Positions 17,878 to 26,850 are shown, counted from the stretch's first letter. The stretch is DNA of 64,000 bases from Peptacetobacter sp900550335 (GCF_047528295.1 NZ_CP180001.1:2480001-2544000), one strand, 5' to 3'. Notes: generated from the letters alone by a model not told the origin. Program-made: numbers and translations.

Positions 17878-18234
17878 TTAAGCTAATTTAGCTTTAGCAA
17901 CTTCTACAAGTTTAGCGAATCCAGCTGGATCAGCTATAGCCATTTCAGATAACATTTTTCTGTTAACTTCAACACCTGCTAATTTTAAACCGTTCATTAA
18001 TCTTGAGTAAGATATTCCGTTCATTCTAGCAGCTGCATTTATTCTCTGTATCCAAAGTTTTCTGTAATCTCTTTTCTTTAATTTTCTACCTATGTATGCA
18101 TTTCTTAATGCTTTCATAACGAATGCATTAGCTGGTCTAAATAATTTGCTTCTAGATCCTCTGAATCCTTTTGCAAGTTTTAAAACTTTTTTATGTTTTT
18201 TACGGGCATTCATACCTTTTTTTACTCTTGCCAT
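17878..18234 (-). CDS. rplT: 50S ribosomal protein L20
   Basis: Large-subunit assembly protein of 118 residues, matching the whole family (ARVKKGMNARKKHKKVLKLAKGF, RDYRKLWIQRINAAARMNG). In Firmicutes L20 also represses its own operon by binding the infC leader. It follows rpmI by about 67 bases. Confidence 0.98.
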   Translation of the reverse strand: MARVKKGMNARKKHKKVLKLAKGFRGSRSKLFRPANAFVMKALRNAYIGRKLKKRDYRKLWIQRINAAARMNGISYSRLMNGLKLAGVEVNRKMLSEMAIADPAGFAKLVEVAKAKLA

Positions 18235-18301
18235 TATTCTTATCCTCCATTATTTATTATTTAAAATCTTCTTATATTTTCCGTTTCTTTTATTACGATT
18301 C

Positions 18302-18499
18302 TTATTTGTATGGTAATAACTGAGCTATTCTTCTAGCATCACCTTCAGAAACTAAAGTTGACTGTCTTAAGTTCATTTTAGTTTTTGCAGATTTTTTAGT
18401 TAATATATGGCTTTTGTAAGCTTTAGCTCTTTTTAATTTTCCATTTCCTGTTCTTTTTAATCTTTTTGCTGCACCTCTATGAGTTTTCATTTTTGGCAT
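18302..18499 (-). CDS. rpmI: 50S ribosomal protein L35
   Basis: Small basic ribosomal protein of 65 residues (MPKMKTHRGAAKRLKRTGNG, then HILTKKSAKTKMNLR). It lies between infC and rplT in the standard operon order. Confidence 0.98.
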   Translation of the reverse strand: MPKMKTHRGAAKRLKRTGNGKLKRAKAYKSHILTKKSAKTKMNLRQSTLVSEGDARRIAQLLPYK

Positions 18500-18527
18500 G
18501 ACAAAGTTCCTCCTCTCGAATATTTAT

Positions 18528-19037
18528 CTATTTTTTTGGATCTATTATTACAACCATGTTGTTCCCTTCAAATGTAGGGGCTTTCGCTGGTTCTCCAAAC
18601 TCTTTCACTGCTTCTATGAATTTAAGCATTACATCTTTACCAAGGTCTTTGTGACCTAATTCTCTACCTCTAAATCTAAGTTCTACTTTAACCTTATCTC
18701 CTTTTGATAAGAATTTCATAGCCTGTTTAGCTTTAGTGTTAAGGTCATTCTGTTCTATACCTGGTCTTAATCTTACTTCTTTAACATTAACAGTTTTCTG
18801 TTTTTTCTTTGCTTCTTTTTCTTTTCTTGCCTGTTCGTATCTGTATTTTCCATAATCCATTACTTTACAAACAGGTGGTTTAGCATTTGGCGAAATCATA
18901 ACTAAATCTAAGCTTTTGCTGTTTGCTAATCCCTGAGCTTCTTTTATAGGCATAACTCCAAGCTGTTCTCCATCTGCAGAGATAACTCTTACTTCCTTTT
19001 CTCTTATCTGTTCGTTTATTGCGACTTCCTTACTAAT
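18528..19037 (-). CDS. infC: Translation initiation factor IF-3, AUU start
   Basis: IF-3 prevents subunit joining and checks start codons. The first ATG in the frame (18953) would remove 28 residues of the N domain. Reading upstream gives ISKEVAINEQIREKEVRVIS, the normal IF-3 N-terminus, starting at ATT (19035-19037). GGAGGTGG lies six bases before it and no ATG, GTG or TTG is available. That gives 169 residues, the family length. AUU starts are known for infC, where IF-3 discriminates against its own mRNA. The C domain ends APTFEGNNMVVIIDPKK. Confidence 0.93.
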   Translation of the reverse strand: MSKEVAINEQIREKEVRVISADGEQLGVMPIKEAQGLANSKSLDLVMISPNAKPPVCKVMDYGKYRYEQARKEKEAKKKQKTVNVKEVRLRPGIEQNDLNTKAKQAMKFLSKGDKVKVELRFRGRELGHKDLGKDVMLKFIEAVKEFGEPAKAPTFEGNNMVVIIDPKK

Positions 19038-19059
19038 GGTAGTCCACCTCCATCATTAT

Positions 19060-19247
19060 ATTAAAAAAGGCGAATGATAAATTATCATCCGCCATATAAG
19101 TTCTCATTACTAATTAAAGCTTTTACCTAAAGCTTTTTCTAACTCATATTAACACTTACTAACTCTCGTCGTAAGGTGAGAAACGGATTTCTACTTGCTT
19201 TTTTTAACTTACTTGTTTATTATATTACTTTCATCAACTTAATGCAA
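19060..19247 (-). promoter_or_regulatory. L20-type leader (attenuator) and promoter of infC-rpmI-rplT
   Basis: Promoter on the minus strand: -35 TTGCAT (19242-19247), 17-base spacer, -10 TATAAT (19219-19224). The roughly 150-base leader ends in a terminator-like hairpin GGCGGATGATA/TATCATTCGCC (19069-19093) with six U residues, only about 25 bases before infC. A terminator between promoter and first gene is the arrangement of the Firmicutes L20 leader, where excess L20 promotes early termination. Confidence 0.8.
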
Positions 19248-19340
19248 GTCTTTTTTTGAAAAAATTTAAATTTATTTTTGAGAATAAATTTTTAATACTA
19301 ATTTTCTACAAAAATGTTATCAATATTTCTATAAATCAAA

Positions 19341-20210
19341 CTACTGTGTTATTATTTCTATTCCGTCTTCAGTTACTAGTATCTGATGTTCCCACTGAGC
19401 TGATAGAGAATCGTCTGCTGTATATACTGTCCATTCATTTACATCATCCACATATACATCGTATTCTCCTTCATTTATCATTGGCTCTATTGTAAATATC
19501 ATTCCTGGAACTAATACCATTCCCTGACCTTTTTTACCAACATGTGCTACAAATGGATCTTCATGGAATTCTAATCCTATTCCATGTCCACCAAATGCTC
19601 TTACTACTGAATATCCATTTTTTTCTGCTACTTCCTGTACTGCAGCACCTATATCTCCAAGATGTCCCCAAGGTTTAACTGCTTTTATTCCTGCTTCTAA
19701 ACATTCCTTTGCTACATCAGTTATTTTATCAGCAGCTTCACTAACTTTTCCTATTTTGAACATTCTTGATGCATCTGAGAAATATCCATCTTTTATAGTA
19801 GATACGTCTACATTGACAATATCTCCTTCTTTTAAGATTATATTTTCATCTGGTATACCATGGCATACTTCACTATTTATAGAAGTACAAACACTCTTAG
19901 GGAATCCACCATATCCTAGAGGCGCTGGAGTTGCATCATGAGCTATCGTATAATCGTAAACTATTTTATCTATGTCAGCTGTACTCATTCCTGCTTTTAT
20001 ATGTTTTGCAACTTCATCAAGTACTCCTGTGTTTATTTTTCCACTTTCTTTTATTGCTTCTATCTGTTCTTTATTTTTTATTAAAGATTTTGGTGGCATT
20101 ATATGCCCTTTTGCTGCCATTTCATTGTATTTTTCATCAAAATCCATATGGCATTTTTTATATTTTAATCCGCTTCCACACCAGCATTTATCATTTCTAT
20201 TAGTAGTCAT
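19341..20210 (-). CDS. map: Methionine aminopeptidase type I with N-terminal SEC-C zinc motif
   Basis: Removes the initiator methionine from nascent proteins. The catalytic pita-bread fold is at about residues 45-289, with metal ligands in VNVDVSTIKDGYFSDASRMF (two Asp), GGHGIGLEFHE, TIEPM and the C-terminal WEHQILVTEDG. Residues 1-25 form a SEC-C zinc motif (CWCGSGLKYKKCH), an extension found in many clostridial and actinobacterial MetAPs and thought to aid ribosome docking. Confidence 0.95.
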   Translation of the reverse strand: MTTNRNDKCWCGSGLKYKKCHMDFDEKYNEMAAKGHIMPPKSLIKNKEQIEAIKESGKINTGVLDEVAKHIKAGMSTADIDKIVYDYTIAHDATPAPLGYGGFPKSVCTSINSEVCHGIPDENIILKEGDIVNVDVSTIKDGYFSDASRMFKIGKVSEAADKITDVAKECLEAGIKAVKPWGHLGDIGAAVQEVAEKNGYSVVRAFGGHGIGLEFHEDPFVAHVGKKGQGMVLVPGMIFTIEPMINEGEYDVYVDDVNEWTVYTADDSLSAQWEHQILVTEDGIEIITQ

Positions 20211-20394
20211 ATGCTATCCTTCCTTTTCCGCTTATTTTTAATTATTTTAAATCTACATTTATATTTTAACACTTATTTTTAATATGTGAAGGTTTATTTA
20301 TATTTGAAAAATAATTTTATTAATTACTACTAATTGACAAACTTAAATAATTTCTTTTATAATAATATATGATATTTATATGATAATTTTTAGC

Positions 20395-20520
20395 AATAAG
20401 GGAGTAGTTGGCAATCCTTTTAGGATTGTAATTTAGTCAACATACTGGCAGTTTGACTGTCTGGCTTTATTTTGAATGACGAGACTTATCTGCAGCTTAG
20501 GCTGTAGATAGGTCTTTTTT
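20395..20520 (+). promoter_or_regulatory. yybP-ykoY manganese riboswitch
   Basis: Leader of mntP on the plus strand. Conserved pieces of the class are visible: AAGGGAGTAG near 20397, GTCAACATACTGG near 20437, and GAATGACGAGA near 20474. A terminator follows, with stem GACTTATCTGCAGC/GCTGTAGATAGGTC (20483-20514) and seven T. Mn2+ binding stabilises the aptamer and allows read-through into the exporter gene. Confidence 0.9.
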
Positions 20521-20600
20521 TATTTTCATTTGAAAGTAAATCATTTATTTTTCCCTTTTAATTATCATTTTTTACATTATTAATTTATTTGGAGGAAATT

Positions 20601-21161
20601 ATGAGTTTAATTGAATTATTCATAACTGCTGTGGCACTTTCAATGGATGCTTTTGCAGTTGCAATTTGTAAAGGGCTTACACTTAGAGAAAGAGATGTAA
20701 AAAAATCCCTTCTAACAGGTACATACTTTGGTGGATTTCAGGCACTTATGCCTGTAATAGGATATATTCTAGCTAGTAGCTTTAAAGAAAAAATCATGTC
20801 TATAGACCACTGGGTTGCATTTGTTCTTCTTGCACTTATAGGAGCTAATATGATTAAAGAATCTAGAAAGGAAAGCTGCGACGTCGAAAGCTCTTCTTTT
20901 GATTTTAAGACTATGGTAGTTTTAGCTATAGCTACTAGCATAGATGCAATGGCTGTCGGAATCACATTTGCATTCTTAGGTGTGAACATAGTCTATGCTG
21001 CTATATTAATCGGAATTACGACATTTATCATATCTGCATTTGGAATAAGAATAGGTACTCTATTTGGGATAAGATTTAAATCTAAAGCTGAATTTGCAGG
21101 TGGTGTAGTTCTTGTACTCCTTGGAACAAAAATACTTCTACAACATTTAGGAATTTTTTAG
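20601..21161 (+). CDS. mntP: Manganese efflux pump MntP
   Basis: Six-span inner-membrane Mn2+ exporter of 186 residues. The two family repeats are clear: ALSMDAFAVAICKGL near the N-terminus and ATSIDAMAVGITFAFLG in the second half, with the conserved Asp residues in the membrane. Start is the ATG at 20601 after TTGGAGGAAATT; an upstream TTG overlaps that site. The manganese riboswitch directly upstream agrees with the function. Confidence 0.94.
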   Translation: MSLIELFITAVALSMDAFAVAICKGLTLRERDVKKSLLTGTYFGGFQALMPVIGYILASSFKEKIMSIDHWVAFVLLALIGANMIKESRKESCDVESSSFDFKTMVVLAIATSIDAMAVGITFAFLGVNIVYAAILIGITTFIISAFGIRIGTLFGIRFKSKAEFAGGVVLVLLGTKILLQHLGIF

Positions 21162-21210
21162 AAAATCACCTTTATACTTTTACACTAATTACAAAAGAAT
21201 CGTAAATATA

Positions 21211-21250
21211 AAAAATGGACTATTGTATTATTTTCAATAGCCCATTTTTT
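21211..21250. terminator. Bidirectional terminator between mntP and proC
   Basis: Stem AAAAATGGACTATTG/CAATAGCCCATTTTT with one mismatch, flanked by A and T runs so that both converging genes can use it. Confidence 0.8.
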
Positions 21251-21289
21251 ATATTATAATTTTTCATTTTTTATTTTGATTTATATTTT

Positions 21290-22087
21290 TTATTTTAAAG
21301 ACATATCTTTTTCTATAACAGCACTAACTGCTTTTTCAACTGTGCTCATAAAGTTATTGTCCTGAAGCTGACAAACCCCTTCTATTGTTGTTCCACCAGG
21401 TGAACAAACCTCGTCCATTAATCCAAATGGATGTTTATCAGATTCCATAACCATCTTAGCTGAACCAAGAACTGAACTTGCTGCTATTTCTAGTGCTACA
21501 TCTTTTGGAAGTCCCCATTTAACACCAGCTCTTGCTAAAGCATCTATATATATGTAAGTAAATGCTGGAGATGCACATCCAACTGCTGTAAATACTGCAA
21601 ATAGGCTTTCTTCTATTTCTACTATACTTCCTATTTCCCCAAACATTGTCTTAACAACTTCTTTTTCTTCATCAGTAACATTTTCACTGCAAGTAAAACA
21701 ACTTGTAGACATTAATGCCTGTGCATTTACATTTGGCATAACTCTAACTACATGAGCATCTTCACCTAAATTTTCCTGTAAATAGCTTATTTCCTTACCT
21801 GCTGCTATTGATATAACTAACTGTCCTTCTCTTAAAAGATTTTTAACTTCCGGCATAACATCTGGTAAAACCTGTGGTTTTACTGATAAAACTACAACAT
21901 CAGATTTTTCCATAAGCTCCTTAACAGAATAACAAGTAGTTAAACCATACTCTTCAGATAGCTTTTCTACCTTAGCAGCTGTTCTATTATATCCTAGAAC
22001 ATCAGCATTATCAAAAGAATTACCTAAGCACATACCTTTCATAATAGCTGCTGCCATATTTCCTACACCTAAAAATCCAAACTTCAT
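21290..22087 (-). CDS. proC: Pyrroline-5-carboxylate reductase
   Basis: Last step of proline synthesis, reducing pyrroline-5-carboxylate with NAD(P)H. The N-terminal Rossmann motif is MKFGFLGVGNMAAAIMKGM, then VVVLSVKPQVLPDVM, VRVMPNVNAQ and the C-terminal signature SPGGTTIEGVCQLQ. The 265-residue length is typical. It is followed upstream by two short reading frames of unknown role. Confidence 0.95.
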   Translation of the reverse strand: MKFGFLGVGNMAAAIMKGMCLGNSFDNADVLGYNRTAAKVEKLSEEYGLTTCYSVKELMEKSDVVVLSVKPQVLPDVMPEVKNLLREGQLVISIAAGKEISYLQENLGEDAHVVRVMPNVNAQALMSTSCFTCSENVTDEEKEVVKTMFGEIGSIVEIEESLFAVFTAVGCASPAFTYIYIDALARAGVKWGLPKDVALEIAASSVLGSAKMVMESDKHPFGLMDEVCSPGGTTIEGVCQLQDNNFMSTVEKAVSAVIEKDMSLK

Positions 22088-22107
22088 ACAATTCCCTCCT
22101 CAAAACA

Positions 22108-22296
22108 TTACTTTTGCATTTTATATACACTGCCAAACTTTAAATGTGGCAAATAATATACCTCTACTTTTTCACCTTTTATTAATATCTTATGAACAAA
22201 ACCTATATCAACTTTTTCCTTTGTTATTTCATCTTCAATAATAACAGAATAATCTCCGTGAGATGTCTTGTCAACTTCTACTACTCTACCTATCAC
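22108..22296 (-). pseudogene. Downstream fragment of a split small reading frame (unknown)
   Basis: A 62-residue frame beginning at GTG (IGRVVEVDKTSHGDYSVIIE). It lies in exactly the same frame as the 80-residue frame upstream and is separated from its TAA by only six sense codons. No ribosome site is visible before the GTG. The sequence is soluble, beta-rich in character and ends LPHLKFGSVYKMQK. It may be the cytoplasmic half of a membrane protein interrupted by a nonsense codon, or a translationally coupled small gene. Function not recognised. Confidence 0.45.
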
Positions 22297-22314
22297 ATGT
22301 GGGTATTCATTTTT

Positions 22315-22557
22315 TTACACAAAGGGTAAATCTTTTAACCCAGCTACTCCAATTGTAAAAACACATATTCCCGAAAAAATAACACCTAAAATCCAAAAGA
22401 TTATTTGAAAATATTGTATCTTAGGATTCTTATTTACATAATCTGAATTCAATCTCATCCTATATTTTTTTGTTACTAACTCGTAAAACATCCTAACAAA
22501 CACAATACAAACTAATACTATTCCAATATAATAAAAAATAACTTTATATACATTCAT
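22315..22557 (-). CDS. Small two-span membrane protein, probably truncated
   Basis: An 80-residue frame with two hydrophobic segments (about residues 5-25 and 50-72) and a basic loop between them (KKYRMRLNSDYVNKNPK). It ends at TAA before a run of seven A residues; the same frame reopens at once and continues for 62 codons. The two parts together would make a protein with two membrane spans and a soluble domain. No family recognised. Confidence 0.5.
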   Translation of the reverse strand: MNVYKVIFYYIGIVLVCIVFVRMFYELVTKKYRMRLNSDYVNKNPKIQYFQIIFWILGVIFSGICVFTIGVAGLKDLPFV

Positions 22558-22781
22558 ATATATTACCGCCTTTAAGATTTTAATAACTATTCTATAATAT
22601 AGAGTTTTTTAATATTATTTAATTTTTTTCATAAAATATTAAATTTTCATTGCTATTTACTATAGTATATCATTAGAAATTTAAACAGTCATTATATTTA
22701 TATTACATCTAATAATATTTCGTATTAATTTCATAATTTTCAGACTTTCTAACATATAAAATAATGGTGTCATGAAAAATT

Positions 22782-22810
22782 TTGTAACACTTTCTTTTAT
22801 TTTTTATAAT
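22782..22810 (+). promoter_or_regulatory. Promoter of the probable 6S RNA
   Basis: -35 TTGTAA (22782-22787), 17-base spacer, -10 TATAAT (22805-22810). It points at the structured RNA that begins about ten bases downstream. Confidence 0.6.
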
Positions 22811-22819
22811 AGTATATCT

Positions 22820-23018
22820 GTTATAAATGATTGCTGTTGCAAGTTTTTACAATCGGTATTTAAGTTAGTAACCACAAATTAATTTGCATCTACAATTCCG
22901 CAAGCGCCCCATACATTTAAATATTTTCAAATAATAATTAGGGCGCTGAGGACTGGAGAGCAAATAATTGTGATTACTAACTTAAAGAGGCCATTGCATT
23001 AATTGCAACAGCCTCTTT
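22820..23018 (+). ncRNA. ssrS: Probable 6S RNA
   Basis: A roughly 190-base transcript folds as one long rod. The closing stem is GCTGTTGCAA (22833-22842) with TTGCAACAGC (23003-23012). The inner stem pairs TTTAAGTTAGTAA...CACAAATTAATTTGC with GCAAATAATTGTG...TTACTAACTTAAA. An asymmetric central bubble (ATCTACAATTCCGCAA against TGAGGACTGGAGA) follows, and the apical stem is GCGCCC/GGGCGC. This is the 6S shape that mimics an open promoter and binds RNA polymerase. A terminator AAAGAGGC/GCCTCTTT (22984-23018) ends it. The call rests on structure, not a database match. Confidence 0.72.
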
Positions 23019-23024
23019 AATAAT

Positions 23025-24941
23025 TTATTCCATTACTATATTTTCTCTTGATTTTACTTTAGCCTGTACATCTTCTATGAATTTAGCTAATTCAACATTA
23101 CCTAATTCACCTTCATCTCTAGATCTTACAGAAACATTGTTTTCAGCTTCTTCTTTTTCACCTACTATTATCATGTAAGGAACTTTTTCTAGCTGAGCTT
23201 CTCTTATCTTGAATCCAACTTTTTCAACTCTACCGTCAACTTCAACTCTTAATCCATTGTTGAATAATTCTTTTCTAACTTTTTCAGCATAATCAGCATA
23301 TTTGTCAGATATAGGTATTATTTTAACCTGAGTTGGAGCTAACCAAACTGGGAATTTACCAGCATACTGTTCTATAAGTATTCCTATGAATCTTTCTATA
23401 CTTCCGAATGCAACCCTGTGTATCATAACTGGTCTATGTTTTTCTCCATCCTGTCCTATGTAAGTAGCATCGAACTGTCTTGGAAGCTGCATATCTAGCT
23501 GTATAGTACCACACTGCCAAGTTCTTCCTATGCAGTCAGTTAAGTGGAAGTCTATCTTAGGTCCGTAGAATGCTCCATCTCCTTCATTTATAACGAATGG
23601 AAGATTTAATTCTTCAAGAGCTCCTCTTAAACCATTTTCTGCTGCTTCCCATTCTTCATCAGAACCCATAGAATCTTCTGGTCTAGTAGATAATTCTAAG
23701 TGATATTCAAATCCAAATGTTTTATATATACCATCTATTAAAGATATTACACCTTTTATTTCATCTCTTATCTGTTCTGGTAACATGAATATATGAGCGT
23801 CATCCTGAGTGAATGCTCTAACTCTCATTAATCCGTGAAGTGCTCCAGATAATTCGTGTCTATGAACTCTACCAAGTTCAGCAACTCTCATTGGGAAATC
23901 TCTGTAAGAGTGCATTTCGCTCTTGTAGTATAACATTCCTCCTGGACAGTTCATTGGTTTTATAGCGAAATCTTCTTCATCTATTTTTACAGTATACATA
24001 TTTTCTTTGTAGTGATACCAATGTCCTGAAGTTTCCCATAATTTTCTATTTAATATTATTGGAGTTTCTATTTCAACGTATTCAGCTGCTCTATGTACTT
24101 CTCTCCAGTATTCTAATAAAGAATTTTTAAGAGCCATACCTTTTGGTAACATTAGAGGGAATCCAGGTCCTTCTTCAGGTATCATGAATAATCCTAATTC
24201 TTTACCTAATTTTCTGTGGTCTCTTTTCTTAGCTTCTTCTAACATATGTAAATGTTCTTCAAGATCTTTATTTTTTTCGAAAGATACACCGTATATTCTC
24301 TGAAGCATTTTTCTATTTTCGTCTCCACGCCAATAAGCACCAGCTACACTTGTAAGTTTAACTGCTTTTACTTTCTTAGTTGAAAGAAGGTGTGGTCCAG
24401 CACATAAATCTGTGAAATCACCCTGTTTGTAGAATGATATTACTGCATCTTCAGGTAAATCTTCTATTAATTCTACTTTGTAGTCTTCACCTTTTTCCTG
24501 CATTAATTTTATAGCTTCTTCTCTTGGAAGTTCAAATCTTTCTATTTTTAAATCTTCTTTAGCTATTTTTTTCATTTCTTTTTCTAAAGCTTCAAGATCT
24601 TCTGGAACTAAACTATGTTCTAAGTCTATATCATAGTAGAATCCATTATCTATAGCAGGTCCTATAGCTAATTTAGCTTCTGGATATAATCTTTTTATAG
24701 CCTGAGCTAGTATATGAGATGAAGTATGTCTAAATACTTCTCTACCTTCTTTATCTTCAAATTTTAAAAGATTAACTGCACAGTCTTTGTCTAATACTGT
24801 ATCTAATCCAACTACTTCCCCGTCTACTTCAGCTGCAACTATACTTCTTGCAAGACCTTCGCTTATTGATTTAGCAACGTCTAAAACTGATACGCCAGAT
24901 TCAAATTCTCTTACATCGTTTTTTAAAGATACTTTTATCAT
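23025..24941 (-). CDS. thrS: Threonyl-tRNA synthetase
   Basis: Charges tRNA-Thr. Domains in order: TGS (1-62), editing domain with HTSSHILAQAIKRLYPEAK (about 76) and the Cys/His site CAGPHL (about 180), and the class II catalytic core (about 245-530). The zinc-binding Cys is in NCPGG and the His residues in VHRHELSGALHGLMRVRAFTQDDAHIF. The anticodon-binding domain follows (WLAPTQVKIIPISDK onward). Length 638 is normal. A threonine T-box precedes it. Confidence 0.98.
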   Translation of the reverse strand: MIKVSLKNDVREFESGVSVLDVAKSISEGLARSIVAAEVDGEVVGLDTVLDKDCAVNLLKFEDKEGREVFRHTSSHILAQAIKRLYPEAKLAIGPAIDNGFYYDIDLEHSLVPEDLEALEKEMKKIAKEDLKIERFELPREEAIKLMQEKGEDYKVELIEDLPEDAVISFYKQGDFTDLCAGPHLLSTKKVKAVKLTSVAGAYWRGDENRKMLQRIYGVSFEKNKDLEEHLHMLEEAKKRDHRKLGKELGLFMIPEEGPGFPLMLPKGMALKNSLLEYWREVHRAAEYVEIETPIILNRKLWETSGHWYHYKENMYTVKIDEEDFAIKPMNCPGGMLYYKSEMHSYRDFPMRVAELGRVHRHELSGALHGLMRVRAFTQDDAHIFMLPEQIRDEIKGVISLIDGIYKTFGFEYHLELSTRPEDSMGSDEEWEAAENGLRGALEELNLPFVINEGDGAFYGPKIDFHLTDCIGRTWQCGTIQLDMQLPRQFDATYIGQDGEKHRPVMIHRVAFGSIERFIGILIEQYAGKFPVWLAPTQVKIIPISDKYADYAEKVRKELFNNGLRVEVDGRVEKVGFKIREAQLEKVPYMIIVGEKEEAENNVSVRSRDEGELGNVELAKFIEDVQAKVKSRENIVME

Positions 24942-25021
24942 TTCCTTTTGTCCTCCCCTTTATATTAATTAATAATAATTTACTTATTGATTTTATATTT
25001 TGCAATTTATAGAAAATAAAA

Positions 25022-25301
25022 AAACTCGTCCCATAAAACTGGGACGAGTATACTCGCGGTTCCACCCAAGTTGGTATTTATAAATATAAAACACCCTCTT
25101 GAAGATTATAAGGTAATCACCCGGATACTTTCACTTTCGCTACTAAATCCAGCTCCAAGCTAGTTTTCAGATAACTCATTTCTTTTAGGCTCTCAGCCGG
25201 TGGCCCAAATTCTCTGTAAGACGACCTTTATCCTACTCGGTCTTTTCATCGCTAATATAAAATTCTGATTTCATTCTACCACATCATTTTGCATATTTCA
25301 A
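25022..25301 (-). promoter_or_regulatory. T-box leader and promoter of thrS, specifier ACU (Thr)
   Basis: Promoter on the minus strand: -35 TTGAAA (25296-25301), 17-base spacer, -10 TAGAAT (25273-25278). The leader has the T-box core TGGGTGGAACCGCG (25055-25068) and a terminator with stem ACTCGTCCCA/TGGGACGAGT (25024-25049) plus U run. The specifier region reads GAAA-ACU-AGCUUGGAG, so the codon ACU (25162-25164) matches threonine and sits where UUC sits in the pheST leader. Confidence 0.93.
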
Positions 25302-25327
25302 TATAAAGCTTTTAATTTTCTGAAATA

Positions 25328-25930
25328 TTATATAATCAGTGTTATTAATCCCTGAACTATACCTATTAAAAATCCTAATATTAGACCTAAAACTTCTATA
25401 TGTTTTAACTCTTTTTTAGCTATTCTAACAGTCATTTCTTCTATATATTCTATATCGAATTCATTTATTCTATCTTCTATAATTTTTTCTATATCTACTC
25501 TATTTTTTGCCTTTTCTACAAAAGTACTACCAAGCTCATCTATCGCATTTCCAACCTCTTTATCAACTATATCTGATATATATCCGTTGATTTTTGATAC
25601 TAAAGATGATGGTAAAAATATCGCCTTTTCTGATATTATATTCCCTATTTTAGAATTTATATAACTTGCTATTTCTTCTTTATCTTCATCCTTTATTATT
25701 CCATTGAATATATCATCTTCGCTAAGTAATTCTCTTTTAACTGTTTCTGCTACATTTTTTGCTATTTCAGCTCTTCTTTTTGGAATAAGCCCCATTATCT
25801 CTATGTTAGTAAGTGGTATTTTTATCGGCTCATAAGGTTTAAACAGCATTTTTATTGCAACAACGTTTGTAATATACCCTATAACTCCCCCTATAATCGC
25901 CATAAATAATATTCTTAAAAAGATATGCAT
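25328..25930 (-). CDS. DUF445 family membrane protein (YheB-like)
   Basis: A 200-residue protein with hydrophobic ends: MAIIGGVIGYITNVVAIKMLFKPYEP at the start and a C-terminal span VLGLILGFLIGIVQGLITLII. The motif GYxTNxxAxxMLFxP is the hallmark of DUF445. The middle is an amphipathic, charged helical region. Relatives (YheB) appear at the spore or cell surface in Bacillus, but the biochemical role is unknown. It is a short family member; many are about 380 residues. Confidence 0.82.
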   Translation of the reverse strand: MHIFLRILFMAIIGGVIGYITNVVAIKMLFKPYEPIKIPLTNIEIMGLIPKRRAEIAKNVAETVKRELLSEDDIFNGIIKDEDKEEIASYINSKIGNIISEKAIFLPSSLVSKINGYISDIVDKEVGNAIDELGSTFVEKAKNRVDIEKIIEDRINEFDIEYIEEMTVRIAKKELKHIEVLGLILGFLIGIVQGLITLII

Positions 25931-26074
25931 AACTGACTTCCTTTCCTCTTTAAAATTTTTTATTTAAATTTCTATAAATATTTCCTACATATATATCAGA
26001 ATATAATTATATACCTTTATGTTTATTTTATTCAACACTTTAATTATTTTAATCTATATTTTATTTTAAATCTA

Positions 26075-26833
26075 CTATTCTAACAAAATAGGAATTATTG
26101 AACCCAAATCTATAAGTTTTTTATTTGATAAAGATACAACTTTTTTTCCTCTTTTAGCTAAAAAATCTCTAATCTCTTCAAAATTAGGATGCTTTTCTAT
26201 ATCCCCTAAGAATCCTATCTCATTTTTAGACAATAATCCACTACATCCCCCTATAAATCCATAATTCATGTCAAACAAATCTATATTTCCTTCTTGTATA
26301 AGTAGACAATCTATATCCGCACTACTATTATTTATTTCCTCAAAAATTCCCCTATCCGAAGTTATTATAGATTTATCGTCAACAACACATATAGAGCACT
26401 TTGCATACCCCTGTTTTATATTTATTTTTTCATACCCACAATCATCAATCTCTTTTAAAACTACCTCATCAGTATAATTGAAATTATGTATTGCATATTT
26501 TCCTACAACACAGACATTATACGCTATATCATTTGGATATTTTTTACTAATAATTTTTTCACCTTTTATAATATCTATATTAAAATCACTTAAAATATCA
26601 ACATACTCCTCATAAAGATTTGGACAAACTATTATTTTTCCCCTTCCACAATTGAAAAATTGTATATCTGGATGATGAGATATCGCTTTGTACACATCTT
26701 CACATTTTGGAGTTTTCATTATTCTAATATCTCTATCTAACAAATTTTTTTCTAATTCATCTGTAATTCTTCCATCTACTATGCAAGTCTTTAATTTTCC
26801 ATTAAAACAAAATGGACTTTCTACAAATTTCAT
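26075..26833 (-). CDS. DUF6873-like GME-fold protein
   Basis: Protein of 252 residues from the ATG at 26833, chosen because GAGGTGG lies seven bases before it. The ending GFIGGCSGLLSKNEIGFLGDIEKHPNFEEI resembles a clostridial family (DUF6873) assigned to the guanidino-group-modifying enzyme fold, as I recall it. An Asn-Cys pair (FFNCGRGKIIVCP) and the late Gly-Gly-Cys could be active-site residues, but no substrate is known. Family assignment is moderate. A hairpin with a U-rich tail lies immediately before its ribosome site. Confidence 0.55.
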   Translation of the reverse strand: MKFVESPFCFNGKLKTCIVDGRITDELEKNLLDRDIRIMKTPKCEDVYKAISHHPDIQFFNCGRGKIIVCPNLYEEYVDILSDFNIDIIKGEKIISKKYPNDIAYNVCVVGKYAIHNFNYTDEVVLKEIDDCGYEKINIKQGYAKCSICVVDDKSIITSDRGIFEEINNSSADIDCLLIQEGNIDLFDMNYGFIGGCSGLLSKNEIGFLGDIEKHPNFEEIRDFLAKRGKKVVSLSNKKLIDLGSIIPILLE

Positions 26834-26850
26834 AATATACCACCTCAAAA

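Noticed and set aside
22310..22320. Run of seven A between the two small frames considered as a frameshift site
   Set aside because: The stop codon is formed before slippage could bypass it, and both frames are already in the same register.
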